64,000 nt of DNA from Spirilliplanes yamanashiensis (GCF_016863475.1 NZ_BOOY01000018.1:124001-188000), one strand, 5' to 3'. Positions 15,294 through 26,709 are shown, counted from the first letter of the stretch. The notes: generated by a model from the letters alone, not told the origin. A program made the numbers and translations.

Positions 15294-18200
15294 TCAGGTC
15301 ATCCGCGCCACCGCGCTGCGCACCCGGTGCAGGTCGCGCCGCCGGCGCTCCAGCGTCATCGCCAGGCCCACCAGCAGCAGCCCGCCCGCCGCGAGCGGGA
15401 TCCAGCGCGGCAGCAGGTCCCACACCCGCACCAGCTCGTGCAGGGCCACCAGCGTCAGCACCGCGCCGCCGGCCACGACCGGCGCCTGCCGGCGGGTCGC
15501 CGCGCCGAGCACCAGCACCGCCAGCGCGCCCGCCCCGAGCAGCAGCCGGCGCAGCGGCGCGTCCGGCGCGGCGAACACCGCGGCCAGGCTGGGCAGCAGG
15601 GCCGCCGCCAGCGCCGGCCCCCACGCGGTCCAGCTCGACAGCCGGGGGTACGCGCGCAGCGCCAGCCACCCGGCCAGCAGCCCCACCGCCGCCGCGGGCA
15701 GCGTGTACGCCTCCGGCGTCGTCACCCCGCCCGACCCGGCGACGATCCACCAGCCCAGCAGCTCCGCCCCGGCCGCCGCGACGACGAGCACCCGGCGCGG
15801 GTTCGCGGCCTCCCCCGGCCACAGCGCCCGCAGCCCCAGCACCACACCCCACAGCACGCAGACGGCCGCGGCGGCGTTCGCCGACCCGGCGCACAGCAGC
15901 AGCGCCAGCACCGCGGTGACGTGCGCGGACGCCTGCACCGCCGCCGACTCCCCCGGCCGGCGCGACCGCAGGGCCGCCCCGAGCGCCAGCGCGAGCGCCG
16001 CCACCGCCAGCACCCCGAACGCCGCACCGGCCGGGGTGAGCCCCGCCGCCCGCCCGGCGGCCAGCGCAAATCCCCCGGCCGCGCCGACCGCCCCCAGCCA
16101 CCCGGCGACCCGGGCCGACCCGGTCCGCCCGGCCGCCCCGCACGCCGCGGCGACCGCCGCCGTCGCGCCGAGCGCCACCAGCGTGGCCGGGCGGGCCGCG
16201 AACGCCCCCGCCAGCCCCGCCCCGGCGAACCCCGCCGACACCGCCCCGCACGCGGCCACGTCCGCGCCGGTGCGCCGCCGCACCGCCGTGCCCAGCAGCC
16301 CGCCGAGCCCGGCCGCGACCGCCGCGGCGACCCGCACCGGCCAGGGCGCACCGGCGGCGCCCACGGCCACCAGCGCGGCGGCCCCCGCGACCGGCGGCAC
16401 GGCCGACAGCAGCACCGCTCGGTTCCGCCCGATCAGCACGGCGACCGCGAGCGCGGCGACGCCGAGGGCCCCGGCCACCGCGCCCGCGGGCGCCGGCAGG
16501 GTCACCGGGCCGTCCCACACGCGGCCGAGCTGCTCGTAGGGCGCGACCAGCACGGCGGCCAGCCCGGGCAGCGCGGCGACGACCAGCCACAGGCCGGGCA
16601 GCGCGCCGGCGGCCGCCGCGAGGGCGGCGCGGCCCGGCCCGGCGGCGCGGACCGTCACGGCGACGGCCAGCACGGCGGCCGCCGCATACAGCACGGACGG
16701 GTCGCCGGCGGGCAGCGCCCAGGCGGGCGCGATGACGGCCGCACCGGCCGCGGCGGCGAGCGCGGGGAGGCGCAGCGCCGCCAGGCGCGGGGCCGACAGG
16801 CGCGGGGCCGACAGGCGCGGGGCCGACAGGCGCGGGGCGGTCGCGGCGCGGGAGGTCGCGGCGCGGGTCGTCCAGGCCAGCGCGACCAGCGCGGCCAGGG
16901 CGGCGAGCGCGGCGCGGGCCACCCAGTGGTCCGGCGCGCCCGCGGCCGCCGCGGCCGATGCGGCGGTGGCGGGCAGCACGAGCAGCCCGGCACCGGCGGT
17001 GACGGCGGCGACCACGGCCCCGGGCCGGCGGTGGGCCAGGGCGAGGGCCGTCAGGCCCGTCGCCAGCAGGGTGGCCAGGACCGCGGCGAGGACCGCCGGG
17101 CGGCCGGCGCCGACCAGCAGAGCCACCAGCAGCGGGGCGGCCGCGACGGCCGCGCGGCGGGTCGCCGTCGCGGGGGCGGTGGCGCGGGCGGCGAGCAGCA
17201 GGGCGGTCGAGGCCGCCGCGAGCAGCAGGGCGGGCGCGACCCACCACGGCAGGTGCAGGCCGGCCGTCAGGCCGAGGGACAGCAGGGCGGCGCCGGCGAG
17301 GGCGGTGTCGCGCCGGGCGGGCCGGGGCAGGAGCACGAGCAGGCCGGCGAGCAGCAGCAGGACGGTCACCGGCAGCGGCCAGCTGTCCGCGTTGCCGGGG
17401 CGCGCCGACCAGCCCGCCGCCCACGCCGGCCGGGACGCCTCGACCGTGGCGGCCACGGCGGCCAGGGTGCCGGCCAGGGCGCCCAGCCCGGGCAGGCCGA
17501 GCACCAGGAACGCCCCGGCGCGGGGGCCGACCCGCACGCCGGCGGGCAGCAGCCGACCGCCGGCCGCGACGGCCGCGGCGAGGGCGGCGGCGACGGCGGC
17601 GACCAGCGCGGGCGTGCCGGTGACGTCGAGCAGCAGCAGCGGGCGGGCGGCGGCGACGCCGGTCGCGGCGACGACCAGGCCCGCGGCGGCGGCGACGGCG
17701 GGGGTGCGCCGGGAGACGAGGGCGCCGGCCAGGGCGAGCGCGGCGGCGCCGACCAGGGCCAGCCCGGCGGTGACGGCGGTGCCGGTGCGGGACGCGAACG
17801 CCGAGGCGGCGAGCGCGAGCAGGCCCGCCGCGGCGAGCCAGGCGGCGCCGAGGCCCCAGGCGGCCCACCGCACCGGGCGGCGGGTCAGCACGACGACGCC
17901 CAGGTTGAGGGCGGCCACGCCGGTCAGCGTCCACGCCCAGCCGACCGGGCCCGCCCCGGCGGCGGCCACGGCCAGCGGCAGCACCGGCTGCACCGCGGCC
18001 AGGGCGGCGAAGCGGGGGCCGGTCAGCCCGGTGAGGCGGGCGTACCCGGCGGCGGTCAGCGCGGTGACGGCGAAGACGCCCGCGGCGTACCGGGCCGCGG
18101 AGCCGCCCGCGACGCCGAACAGGTTGACGTACCAGGCGGCGTACCCGTCGAGCAGCACCAGCAGCAGGCCGACGGCGGCGATGGTCTCGGCGGTGGCGGT

Positions 18201-18695
18201 GAGGCCGCGGCGCAGGGCGAGCAGCGGCGCGCCGAGCGCGAGCGCGGTGAACGCGGCGAGCAGCAGCGCCCGCCCGCCGACGCCGAAGGTATTCCAGGCG
18301 ACCGCGGTGAAGACGACGGCGGCGACGCCGAGCAGCAGCCCGCCGAGCAGGAACAGCACGTTCTGCACGGTGCGGGTGGACGCCTCGGGCCGCGGCGCGG
18401 CGGTGACGGCGGCGACGGCGGCCGGGACCGGGAGCGGCGCGGGCGCGGGCGCGGCGGGGGCGAGCCGGGACTGGATCCGGGCGACCGCCTCGGTGCGGCG
18501 CCGCCACGCGTCGGTGACGGCGCGGTCGGCGGACTGCCAGGCGCGGCGGGCGGTGGCGGCCCGCTCGGTGAGCACGGGGATCTCCAGGTCGAGGCGGATC
18601 ACCTCGGCCGCGTCCGGGTCGGGGCCGCGCCCGCAGCGGGAGCAGCCCGACACGTCGTCGGCGGGGGCACGGCAGGCCGGGCACGGGTACGTCAT
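15294..18695 (-). CDS. Giant polytopic membrane protein, SCO7613 C-terminal domain type
   Basis: This protein of 1133 residues begins with a zinc-ribbon-like segment, CPACRAPADDVSGCSRCGRG (about residues 4-23), then a helical stretch and about thirty hydrophobic segments rich in Ala, Leu and Val. The layout matches large actinobacterial membrane proteins with the SCO7613 C-terminal domain, function unknown. The ATG at 18695 is preceded directly by an in-frame GTG at 18698, which is better spaced from GGAAGGA; either may be used. A 15-base tandem repeat at 16783-16838 encodes an RLSAP pentapeptide repeat. A palindrome at 18742-18756 lies in its promoter region. Confidence 0.82.
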   Translation of the reverse strand: MTYPCPACRAPADDVSGCSRCGRGPDPDAAEVIRLDLEIPVLTERAATARRAWQSADRAVTDAWRRRTEAVARIQSRLAPAAPAPAPLPVPAAVAAVTAAPRPEASTRTVQNVLFLLGGLLLGVAAVVFTAVAWNTFGVGGRALLLAAFTALALGAPLLALRRGLTATAETIAAVGLLLVLLDGYAAWYVNLFGVAGGSAARYAAGVFAVTALTAAGYARLTGLTGPRFAALAAVQPVLPLAVAAAGAGPVGWAWTLTGVAALNLGVVVLTRRPVRWAAWGLGAAWLAAAGLLALAASAFASRTGTAVTAGLALVGAAALALAGALVSRRTPAVAAAAGLVVAATGVAAARPLLLLDVTGTPALVAAVAAALAAAVAAGGRLLPAGVRVGPRAGAFLVLGLPGLGALAGTLAAVAATVEASRPAWAAGWSARPGNADSWPLPVTVLLLLAGLLVLLPRPARRDTALAGAALLSLGLTAGLHLPWWVAPALLLAAASTALLLAARATAPATATRRAAVAAAPLLVALLVGAGRPAVLAAVLATLLATGLTALALAHRRPGAVVAAVTAGAGLLVLPATAASAAAAAGAPDHWVARAALAALAALVALAWTTRAATSRAATAPRLSAPRLSAPRLSAPRLAALRLPALAAAAGAAVIAPAWALPAGDPSVLYAAAAVLAVAVTVRAAGPGRAALAAAAGALPGLWLVVAALPGLAAVLVAPYEQLGRVWDGPVTLPAPAGAVAGALGVAALAVAVLIGRNRAVLLSAVPPVAGAAALVAVGAAGAPWPVRVAAAVAAGLGGLLGTAVRRRTGADVAACGAVSAGFAGAGLAGAFAARPATLVALGATAAVAAACGAAGRTGSARVAGWLGAVGAAGGFALAAGRAAGLTPAGAAFGVLAVAALALALGAALRSRRPGESAAVQASAHVTAVLALLLCAGSANAAAAVCVLWGVVLGLRALWPGEAANPRRVLVVAAAGAELLGWWIVAGSGGVTTPEAYTLPAAAVGLLAGWLALRAYPRLSSWTAWGPALAAALLPSLAAVFAAPDAPLRRLLLGAGALAVLVLGAATRRQAPVVAGGAVLTLVALHELVRVWDLLPRWIPLAAGGLLLVGLAMTLERRRRDLHRVRSAVARMT
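16783..16838. repeat. 15-base in-frame tandem repeat (3.7 copies)
   Basis: The unit AGGCGCGGGGCCGAC is repeated exactly three times at 16783-16827, followed by a partial copy. On the coding (minus) strand it gives RLSAP repeats in a loop between membrane segments. Copy number is likely to vary between strains by slippage. Confidence 0.9.
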
Positions 18696-18741
18696 CACGG
18701 CACAGATCCTTCCGGGCCCGGCCGCCGCGGGGACTGAGTCG

Positions 18742-18756
18742 GGGTACTCAGTACCC
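18742..18756. promoter_or_regulatory. Palindromic operator candidate GGGTACT-C-AGTACCC
   Basis: This is a perfect inverted repeat with 7-base arms and a 1-base centre. Related half-sites flank it (GTACTCAACC at 18757 and ACTGAGTC at 18733). It lies about 47 bases before the start of the large membrane protein gene, in the only gap of the leftward strand here, so it is probably an operator for that gene. The binding protein is unknown. Confidence 0.5.
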
Positions 18757-18760
18757 GTAC

Positions 18761-19171
18761 TCAACCGCCGGCGGCGGACCACCCGGACCAGCGGTGGACG
18801 TCGACGGCGAGCACCGGCCCGGGCGGCGGCGCGGCCGCGTACTGCGGGTAGCGGGCGGTGAGCGCGGCCAGCGCCCGGCGGCCCTCGGCGGAGCCGGCGG
18901 CGACGACCCGGGCGGTCCCGTCGGCGCGCACCCACCAGAGGGCCGTCCAGTCCTCGGTGTAGTGGTCGGCGAGCAGCGCCACCCGGGGTTCGGCGGCCAC
19001 GTTGGCGAGGCGGCGCAGGGCGGTGTGCCGCTTGGGTTTGGCGTCGACGGCGCTCCACACGGTGTCGCCGTCGACGGCGAAGACCAGCGGCACCAGGTGC
19101 GGCGAGCCGTCCGCCGCGACGGTGGCGAGCCGCGCCACCCGGGCGGCCGCGAACAGCTCCCGCCAGCTCAT
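18761..19171 (-). CDS. PPOX-class F420-dependent oxidoreductase, TIGR03668-like
   Basis: This 136-residue split beta-barrel flavin/deazaflavin-binding protein has ARLATVAADGSPHLVPLVFA at the N-terminus, then KRHTALRRLANVAAEPRVAL, DHYTEDWTALWWVRADGTAR and YPQYAA. All are characteristic of the actinobacterial PPOX family thought to use F420. The ATG at 19171 overlaps the stop of the upstream LLM-class gene as ATGA, so the two are made together. The substrate is unknown. Confidence 0.88.
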   Translation of the reverse strand: MSWRELFAAARVARLATVAADGSPHLVPLVFAVDGDTVWSAVDAKPKRHTALRRLANVAAEPRVALLADHYTEDWTALWWVRADGTARVVAAGSAEGRRALAALTARYPQYAAAPPPGPVLAVDVHRWSGWSAAGG

Positions 19172-19995
19172 TCGCCGTGCAGGTCGGCGATGGCGCGTTC
19201 CCACCGCTCCAGCGTCGCCTCGACGACGCTCCACGGCCCGGACGGCAGCCAGGCCGACGCCCGGCGCACCCCGGCGGCGCGCAGCCGGTCGAGCACCCGC
19301 GGGTCGGCGGGCACGCCGATGAACTGCACGTCGAGCGGCCGGTCGGCGCGGGCGAGCAGCTCGGGCACCCGGTCGAGGTGCCGCGGCGACCAGGTGGGGA
19401 ACCAGCCGTCGCCGTAGTCGAGGACCCGGTCGAACACGGTCGGCCCGTCGCCGCCGACCAGGATCGGCGGGTGCGGCCGCTGCGCGGGCTTCGGCCACGA
19501 CCAGATGCGCTCGAACGAGTGGAACTCGCCGGTGTACGACGCCTCGTCCTGCGTCCAGATGGCCTGCATGGCCCGGACCCGGTCGCGCAGCAGCGCCATC
19601 CGGGTGCGCGGGTCGGTGCCGTGGTTGCGCATCTCCTCGCGGTTCCAGCCGGCGCCGACGCCGAACTCCAGGCGCCCGCCGGACAGGTGGTCGACGCTGG
19701 CGACCGCCTTCGCGGTGACGATCGGGTCGCGCTCGACGACGAGGCAGACGCCGCTGCCGACGCGCAGCCGGCGGGTCGCCTCGGCCGCCGCCGTCAGCGC
19801 CACGAACAGGTCGTAGCAGTGGTAGTAGCGGCGGGGCAGCTCCGGGCCGCCGGTCCACGGGCTCTCCCGGCTCGCCGGGATGTGGGTGTGCTCGGCGAAG
19901 AACAGGGCGTCCTGGCAGCGCTCCTCGACCCGGGCGGCCAGCTCGCCGGGGCGCACGCCGTCGTGGGTGGGGAAGTAGCCGACTCCGAACTGCAT
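19168..19995 (-). CDS. LLM-class F420-dependent oxidoreductase
   Basis: This 275-residue luciferase-like TIM-barrel protein begins MQFGVGYFPTHDGV and carries FFAEHTHIP, the LRVGSGVCLV strand, VASVDHLSGGRLEFGVGAGW and PPILVGGDGPTVFDRVLDYG, all typical of F420-dependent LLM oxidoreductases. It is translationally coupled to the PPOX-family gene at 18761, an arrangement that suggests the two act on related substrates or share cofactor supply. The natural substrate cannot be inferred. Confidence 0.9.
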   Translation of the reverse strand: MQFGVGYFPTHDGVRPGELAARVEERCQDALFFAEHTHIPASRESPWTGGPELPRRYYHCYDLFVALTAAAEATRRLRVGSGVCLVVERDPIVTAKAVASVDHLSGGRLEFGVGAGWNREEMRNHGTDPRTRMALLRDRVRAMQAIWTQDEASYTGEFHSFERIWSWPKPAQRPHPPILVGGDGPTVFDRVLDYGDGWFPTWSPRHLDRVPELLARADRPLDVQFIGVPADPRVLDRLRAAGVRRASAWLPSGPWSVVEATLERWERAIADLHGE

Positions 19996-20005
19996 GCGGA
20001 CGAGG

Positions 20006-20497
20006 CTAGCGGCGGGCCGACGCGGGCAGCCCGGCGCGCTCGTGGACGGCCGCGACCGCGTTGGCCAGGGCCCGGCGCAGGTAGCGCCGCCACACCGGCG
20101 CGGCCAGCACCCGGAAGGCGAGCGCCCGGCCGGGCCGGGGGCGGAACGCCAGCGTCCAGGTGATCTCGGTGCCGCCGTGCGGGGTGGTGTGCAGCTCCCA
20201 GCAGCCGCGGGCGCCGGTGACCAGCCGCCCGGTCAGCCCCGGCAGGCCCGTCACGTCGTACGCGAACTCGCGGGTGGCGTCGATCTCGGTCAGCCGCTCG
20301 ACGACGGCGCCGCCGCCGGCGAGGTCGAGGGTGCGCACGTCGCCGACGCGGCCCCACGTGCCGTCGACGCGGCGGATCGGCGGCAGCGGGCCAGGGCCGG
20401 CGAGGACGGTGACGGGGTCGAGGCCGAGGACGGCGTCGAAGGCGCGGCGGCGGTCAGCGGCGGCGTGCTGGTCGACGGTGACGCAGACGAGGGACAC
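20006..20497 (-). CDS. SRPBCC (START-like) family protein
   Basis: This 163-residue helix-grip protein has a ligand-pocket pattern: an N-terminal strand (VSLVCVTVDQHAAADRRRAF), IRRVDGTWGRVGDVRTLDLA, REFAYDVTG, and a long C-terminal helix (RRYLRRALANAVAAVHERA). Family members bind hydrophobic ligands, and some are cyclases or hydrolases. The GTG at 20497 follows AGGA six bases upstream. It ends 10 bases from the start of the LLM gene on the same strand, so it may lead that operon. Confidence 0.8.
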   Translation of the reverse strand: MSLVCVTVDQHAAADRRRAFDAVLGLDPVTVLAGPGPLPPIRRVDGTWGRVGDVRTLDLAGGGAVVERLTEIDATREFAYDVTGLPGLTGRLVTGARGCWELHTTPHGGTEITWTLAFRPRPGRALAFRVLAAPVWRRYLRRALANAVAAVHERAGLPASARR

Positions 20498-20538
20498 GGT
20501 GGTTCCTGACGATCGTGACGACGGTGCGACCGATCGTA

Positions 20539-20558
20539 GTGTTTCGCCTGTGTTTCTC
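20539..20558. promoter_or_regulatory. Paired direct repeat GTGTTTCKC, 11-base period
   Basis: GTGTTTCGC at 20539-20547 and GTGTTTCTC at 20550-20558 start exactly 11 bases apart, one helical turn, in the divergent gap between the SRPBCC gene (start 20497) and the gene at 20677. This geometry fits a tandem site for a dimeric regulator. The half-site TGTTTC also occurs in parS, but the parS inverted repeat is absent. Confidence 0.4.
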
Positions 20559-20676
20559 GCCACCACAGAAGTCATCCGGAACGGCCCCCGCGCCCGTACT
20601 ACCGGGCGGCGCCACCGGCGCCGGGGTGGGAGGGCGTCGAGGTGTCCAGGATGACGGTGTTCGCGGCGAGGACCGC

Positions 20677-21315
20677 GTGACCGCCGCGCGGCCGTGCCGG
20701 CCCACCGGGCGGCGGCCGCGGCCCGGCTACCGGTCGAGCCGCCTGGTGCGTTACCGGCGGGTGCGGCTCACCGCGGACGTGAGCGGCGGCGCGCCGCCGC
20801 CCGGGCGCCCGTTCCCCGGCGGGCTGGGCGCGCACCCCGCCCCGGCCCGGACCGCGCCGGAGGCGTGGACGTCCGGGCGGCACCGCACCGGCGCGGCGGC
20901 GCCCGAGCGCGGCGAGCGGGGCGGGCTGATCGCGTTCGCCCTGGTGGTGCTCGTGCTGCTGGCCGCGTCGCTGGTCGGCGGGGTGTACCTGTGGCGGCGG
21001 CACAACGACCCGCCCGTGGCGTCCCCGGCCGCGTGCGCGGTGGCCGCGGAGACCCTCGCGCAGGGCCGCGCCCTGACCGCCGACCCCGGCGCCGCCGGGG
21101 TGTGGCGGGCCGACCGCGAGGCCGCGCACCTGCACATCCAGGAGCCCTACCTGTACGACCAGGTCGGCCGGTACGCCTGGTACGCGACCCGCATCGCCAC
21201 CGGCGAGGCGCACCCGCCCACCGCCGAGGAGCTGGCGGCGGTGGAACGGGCGCTGCCCGCGCACTGCCGGGCGGAGCTGACCGTGACGTGGCCGCCCGCC
21301 CCGTCCGCGCCCTGA
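20677..21315 (+). CDS. Hypothetical single-pass membrane protein
   Basis: This 212-residue protein has a basic, Pro-rich N-terminus, one membrane segment (about 87-108, GLIAFALVVLVLLAASLVGGV) and an exported C-terminal domain of about 100 residues with two cysteines (AACAVA and AHCRAE). The domain is partly helical: LHIQEPYLYDQVGRYAWYAT, PTAEELAAVERALPAHC. The GTG at 20677 has GAGGA a few bases upstream; earlier in-frame starts are possible but extend into the repeat region. The family is not recognised. It converges on the glucosidase gene. Confidence 0.65.
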   Translation: MTAARPCRPTGRRPRPGYRSSRLVRYRRVRLTADVSGGAPPPGRPFPGGLGAHPAPARTAPEAWTSGRHRTGAAAPERGERGGLIAFALVVLVLLAASLVGGVYLWRRHNDPPVASPAACAVAAETLAQGRALTADPGAAGVWRADREAAHLHIQEPYLYDQVGRYAWYATRIATGEAHPPTAEELAAVERALPAHCRAELTVTWPPAPSAP

Positions 21316-21316
21316 C

Positions 21317-24010
<2,694 letters not shown>

Positions 24011-24080
24011 TAAGAGGCCCGGTCCCGCATCATCAGGATTGTGTCCACGTCGTGTTACGACCGCCGTCTCCGCTCCCCTA

Positions 24081-24102
24081 TTTCCCCGCTAACGTGGGGA
24101 AA
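24081..24102 (+). promoter_or_regulatory. Hairpin sequestering the ribosome-binding site of the debranching-enzyme gene
   Basis: Perfect 7-base arms TTTCCCC (24081-24087) and GGGGAAA (24096-24102) flank an 8-base loop. The right arm is the only Shine-Dalgarno-like sequence before the GTG at 24106. Folding would hide it; as DNA, the same palindrome could be an operator shared by the divergent genes. Confidence 0.45.
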
Positions 24103-24105
24103 GCG

Positions 24106-26022
24106 GTGATACCGATCTCTTTCGGCCCGCAGGTGTGCGGCGATCCCGCCGCCGGGGGCGCCCGCGAGTGGCTGCTGCCGGACGGCCTGGGCGGCTACGC
24201 GATGGGCACCGTCAGCGGGCTGCGCACCCGCCGCTACCACGGCCTGCTGGTCGTCGCCGGCGCCACGCCCGCGTCCCGCCGGCTGGCGCTGGCCGCCCTC
24301 GACGCGACGCTCACGCTGCCGTCCGGGGCCACGGTGCGCCTGGGCACGCACGAGTGGGCGTCCGGGGCCGTCGAACCCCGCGGCCACGAGCTGCTGTCCG
24401 GCTTCACCCTGGCCGACGGGCTGCCCCGCTGGCGCTGGCGCGTCGGCGACACGGTCGTCGAGCGGGAGCTGGCCATGACGCACGGGCGCCCCGCGGTCGC
24501 CGTCGTGCACCGCCTGGTCGCCGGCGGCCCCGTCGGCCTCACGCTGGAGGCGCTGTGCACGTGGCGCGACGCGCACGGCGAACGCACCGCCGCCGGCCCG
24601 CCGCCCACCGTCGAACCGGCCGCCGACGGCTGCGTCGTCGCCGGGGCGTACCGCCTGACCGGCCCGGGCGTCCGCCCGGCCGGCCGGTGGTGGCGCGGCG
24701 TGCACCACCGGGAGGAGGCCGCGCGGGGCCTCAACCCCGGCGAGGACCTGTGGCACGCGGGCAGCTTCCACACCACCCTCACCGCCCCCGGCGACGCGGC
24801 CCAGGTGACCGCGTGGGCCGGCGACGCCACCGCCCTGGCCGACCGCCCCGCCCCGCCCGTGGAGGTCGTCGCCGCCGCCCGCCGCCGCCACCGCGCCGTG
24901 GTGGCGGCCGCCCGCCCGGCCGACGACCTGACCGCGAGCCTCGCCCTGGCCGCCGACGCGTTCGTGGTGCGCACCCCGGCCGGCCCGGACGTGGTGGCCG
25001 GCTACCCGTGGTTCGGCGCCTGGTCGCGCGACACGATGATCAGCTACGAGGGCCTGTTCCTCGCCACCGGGCGCGCGGACGCCGGGGCGGACCTGCTGCG
25101 CTCCTACGCCGCCACCCTGTCCGAGGGCATGCTCGCCAACACCGCCGACACCGGCGCGGTCGAGTACAACACCGTCGACGGCACGCTGTGGTTCCTGCAC
25201 GCGGTCGGGCGCCACGTCGCCGCCACCGGCGACACCGGCCTGGCCGCGGACCTGCTGCCCGGCCTGCGCGCCGTCGTCGGCGCCCACCTGGCCGGCACCC
25301 GCTACGGCATCCGCGCCGACCCCGCCGACGGGCTGCTCACCCAGGGCGCCGACGGGGAGGCTCTGACCTGGATGGACGCCCGCGTCGACGGCGTGCCCGT
25401 CACCCAGCGGCGCGGCAAGCCCGTCGAGGTCAACGCCCTGTGGGTCAACGCCCTGGCCGTGGTCGCCGACCTGGCCGCCCGCACCCGCGGCGACGCCGGC
25501 CCGGCCGCCCGCGCCCACGAGGCCGCCGTCGCCGGCTTCCGGCGCCGCTTCCCCGCGCCCCACGGCCTGCTGTACGACGTGGTCGACGGCCCCGGCGGCG
25601 ACGACCCGGCGCTGCGCCCCAACCAGCTGCTCGCCTGGTCGCTGCCGCACGCCCCGCTGCGCCCCGAACCGGAGGCCCTGCGCCGTGTCGCCGGCGCCCT
25701 GCTCACCCCCGTCGGCCTGCGCAGCCTCGCCCCCGCCGAGCGCGGGTTCACCGGCCGGCACCGCGGCACCGGCGCCGCCCGGGACGCCGCGTACCACCAG
25801 GGCACCGTCTGGCCGTGGCTGGCGGGCCCGTACCGCGACGCGGCCCGCCGGTGCGGCCTGACCGACGACGAGGCGCCCGCGGCCACCGCCGCCCACCTGG
25901 CCGAGTGGGGCCTCGGCTCGGTCTCCGAGACCGCCGACGGCGACCCGCCGCACGCCGCCACCGGCTGCCCGTTCCAGGCCTGGTCGGTGGCCGAGGCGCT
26001 GCGCACCCTGCGGACGGGCTGA
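24106..26022 (+). CDS. Amylo-alpha-1,6-glucosidase (glycogen debranching enzyme family)
   Basis: The protein has about 638 residues. An N-terminal glycogen-debranching domain (AREWLLPDGLGGYAMGTVSG, TRRYHGLLV) is followed by a (alpha/alpha)6 catalytic barrel with AGYPWFGAWSRDTMISYEGL, LANTADTGAVEYNTVDGTLW, LLTQGADGEALTWMDARVDG and YHQGTVWPWLAGPY. The Asp and Glu residues in WSRDT and the TWMDA segment are the likely catalytic region. It should hydrolyse alpha-1,6 branches of glycogen-like glucans in the cytosol. The GTG at 24106 matches the usual IxFG N-terminus; GTG 24094 and a start at 24052 are alternatives. It diverges from the GH63-like gene. Confidence 0.88.
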   Translation: MIPISFGPQVCGDPAAGGAREWLLPDGLGGYAMGTVSGLRTRRYHGLLVVAGATPASRRLALAALDATLTLPSGATVRLGTHEWASGAVEPRGHELLSGFTLADGLPRWRWRVGDTVVERELAMTHGRPAVAVVHRLVAGGPVGLTLEALCTWRDAHGERTAAGPPPTVEPAADGCVVAGAYRLTGPGVRPAGRWWRGVHHREEAARGLNPGEDLWHAGSFHTTLTAPGDAAQVTAWAGDATALADRPAPPVEVVAAARRRHRAVVAAARPADDLTASLALAADAFVVRTPAGPDVVAGYPWFGAWSRDTMISYEGLFLATGRADAGADLLRSYAATLSEGMLANTADTGAVEYNTVDGTLWFLHAVGRHVAATGDTGLAADLLPGLRAVVGAHLAGTRYGIRADPADGLLTQGADGEALTWMDARVDGVPVTQRRGKPVEVNALWVNALAVVADLAARTRGDAGPAARAHEAAVAGFRRRFPAPHGLLYDVVDGPGGDDPALRPNQLLAWSLPHAPLRPEPEALRRVAGALLTPVGLRSLAPAERGFTGRHRGTGAARDAAYHQGTVWPWLAGPYRDAARRCGLTDDEAPAATAAHLAEWGLGSVSETADGDPPHAATGCPFQAWSVAEALRTLRTG

Positions 26023-26037
26023 CGCGGCGGCGGCCCG

Positions 26038-26709
26038 TCAGGTCAGCCAGCCGGGGCGGATCAGGCCCGCCTCGTACGCGGTGACGACCAGCTGGGCGCG
26101 GTCGCGGGCGGCGAGCTTGACCATCGTGCGGCTCACGTGGGTCTTCGCCGTCGCCGGGCTGATGAGCAGCCGGGTGGCGATCTCGTCGTTCGACAGGCCC
26201 TCGCCCACCAGCGCGAGAACCTCGCGTTCGCGGTCGGTGAGCTGGTCGAGGGCCGGGGGCGGCGCGGCCGCGCGGCCCGGGTTCGCGGCGGCGAAGCGGG
26301 TGATCACGCGGCGGGTGGCGCCCGGGCTCAGCAGGGCGTCGCCGGCCGCGACGGCGCGCACGCCGCGGAGCAGGTCGACCGGCTCGGTGTCCTTGACCAG
26401 GAAGCCGGACGCGCCGACGCGCAGCGCCTCGAAGACGTACTCGTCCAGCTCGAAGGTGGTCAGGATGAGCACCCGGGTGGCGGCCAGCGCCGGGTCGGCG
26501 GCGATGCGGCGGGTGGCCTCCAGGCCGTCGACGCCGGGCATCCGGATGTCCATCAGGACCACGTCGGGGCGGTGGTCGGCGGCGAGGCGGGCCGCCGCCA
26601 GGCCGTCCGCGGCCTCGGCGACCACGGCGATGTCGGGCTCGGCGTCCAGCAGGGCGCGGAAGCCCGCCCGGACGAGGGCCTGGTCGTCGGCCAGCAGGAC
26701 GGTGATCAC
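26038..26709 (-). CDS. NarL/LuxR-family response regulator
   Basis: This 223-residue regulator has a receiver domain (DD near residue 8, phospho-acceptor Asp in VVLMDIRMPGVDG, Thr in LILTTFEL, Lys in FLVKDTEP) followed by a LuxR-type helix-turn-helix (LTDREREVLALVGEGLSNDE, ISPATAKTHVSRTMVKL). It should bind DNA when phosphorylated by the partner kinase encoded immediately upstream. The GTG at 26709 overlaps that gene's stop as GTGA. The regulon is unknown. Confidence 0.93.
   Translation of the reverse strand: MITVLLADDQALVRAGFRALLDAEPDIAVVAEAADGLAAARLAADHRPDVVLMDIRMPGVDGLEATRRIAADPALAATRVLILTTFELDEYVFEALRVGASGFLVKDTEPVDLLRGVRAVAAGDALLSPGATRRVITRFAAANPGRAAAPPPALDQLTDREREVLALVGEGLSNDEIATRLLISPATAKTHVSRTMVKLAARDRAQLVVTAYEAGLIRPGWLT

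Noticed and set aside
15327-18737. Long plus-strand open frame opposite the giant membrane protein
   Set aside because: It encodes only Gln/Arg/Gly-rich sequence without hydrophobic segments or motifs; it is open because of extreme GC bias.
20539-20558. parS-like site
   Set aside because: Only the TGTTTC half-site is repeated directly; the inverted TGAAACA half is missing.
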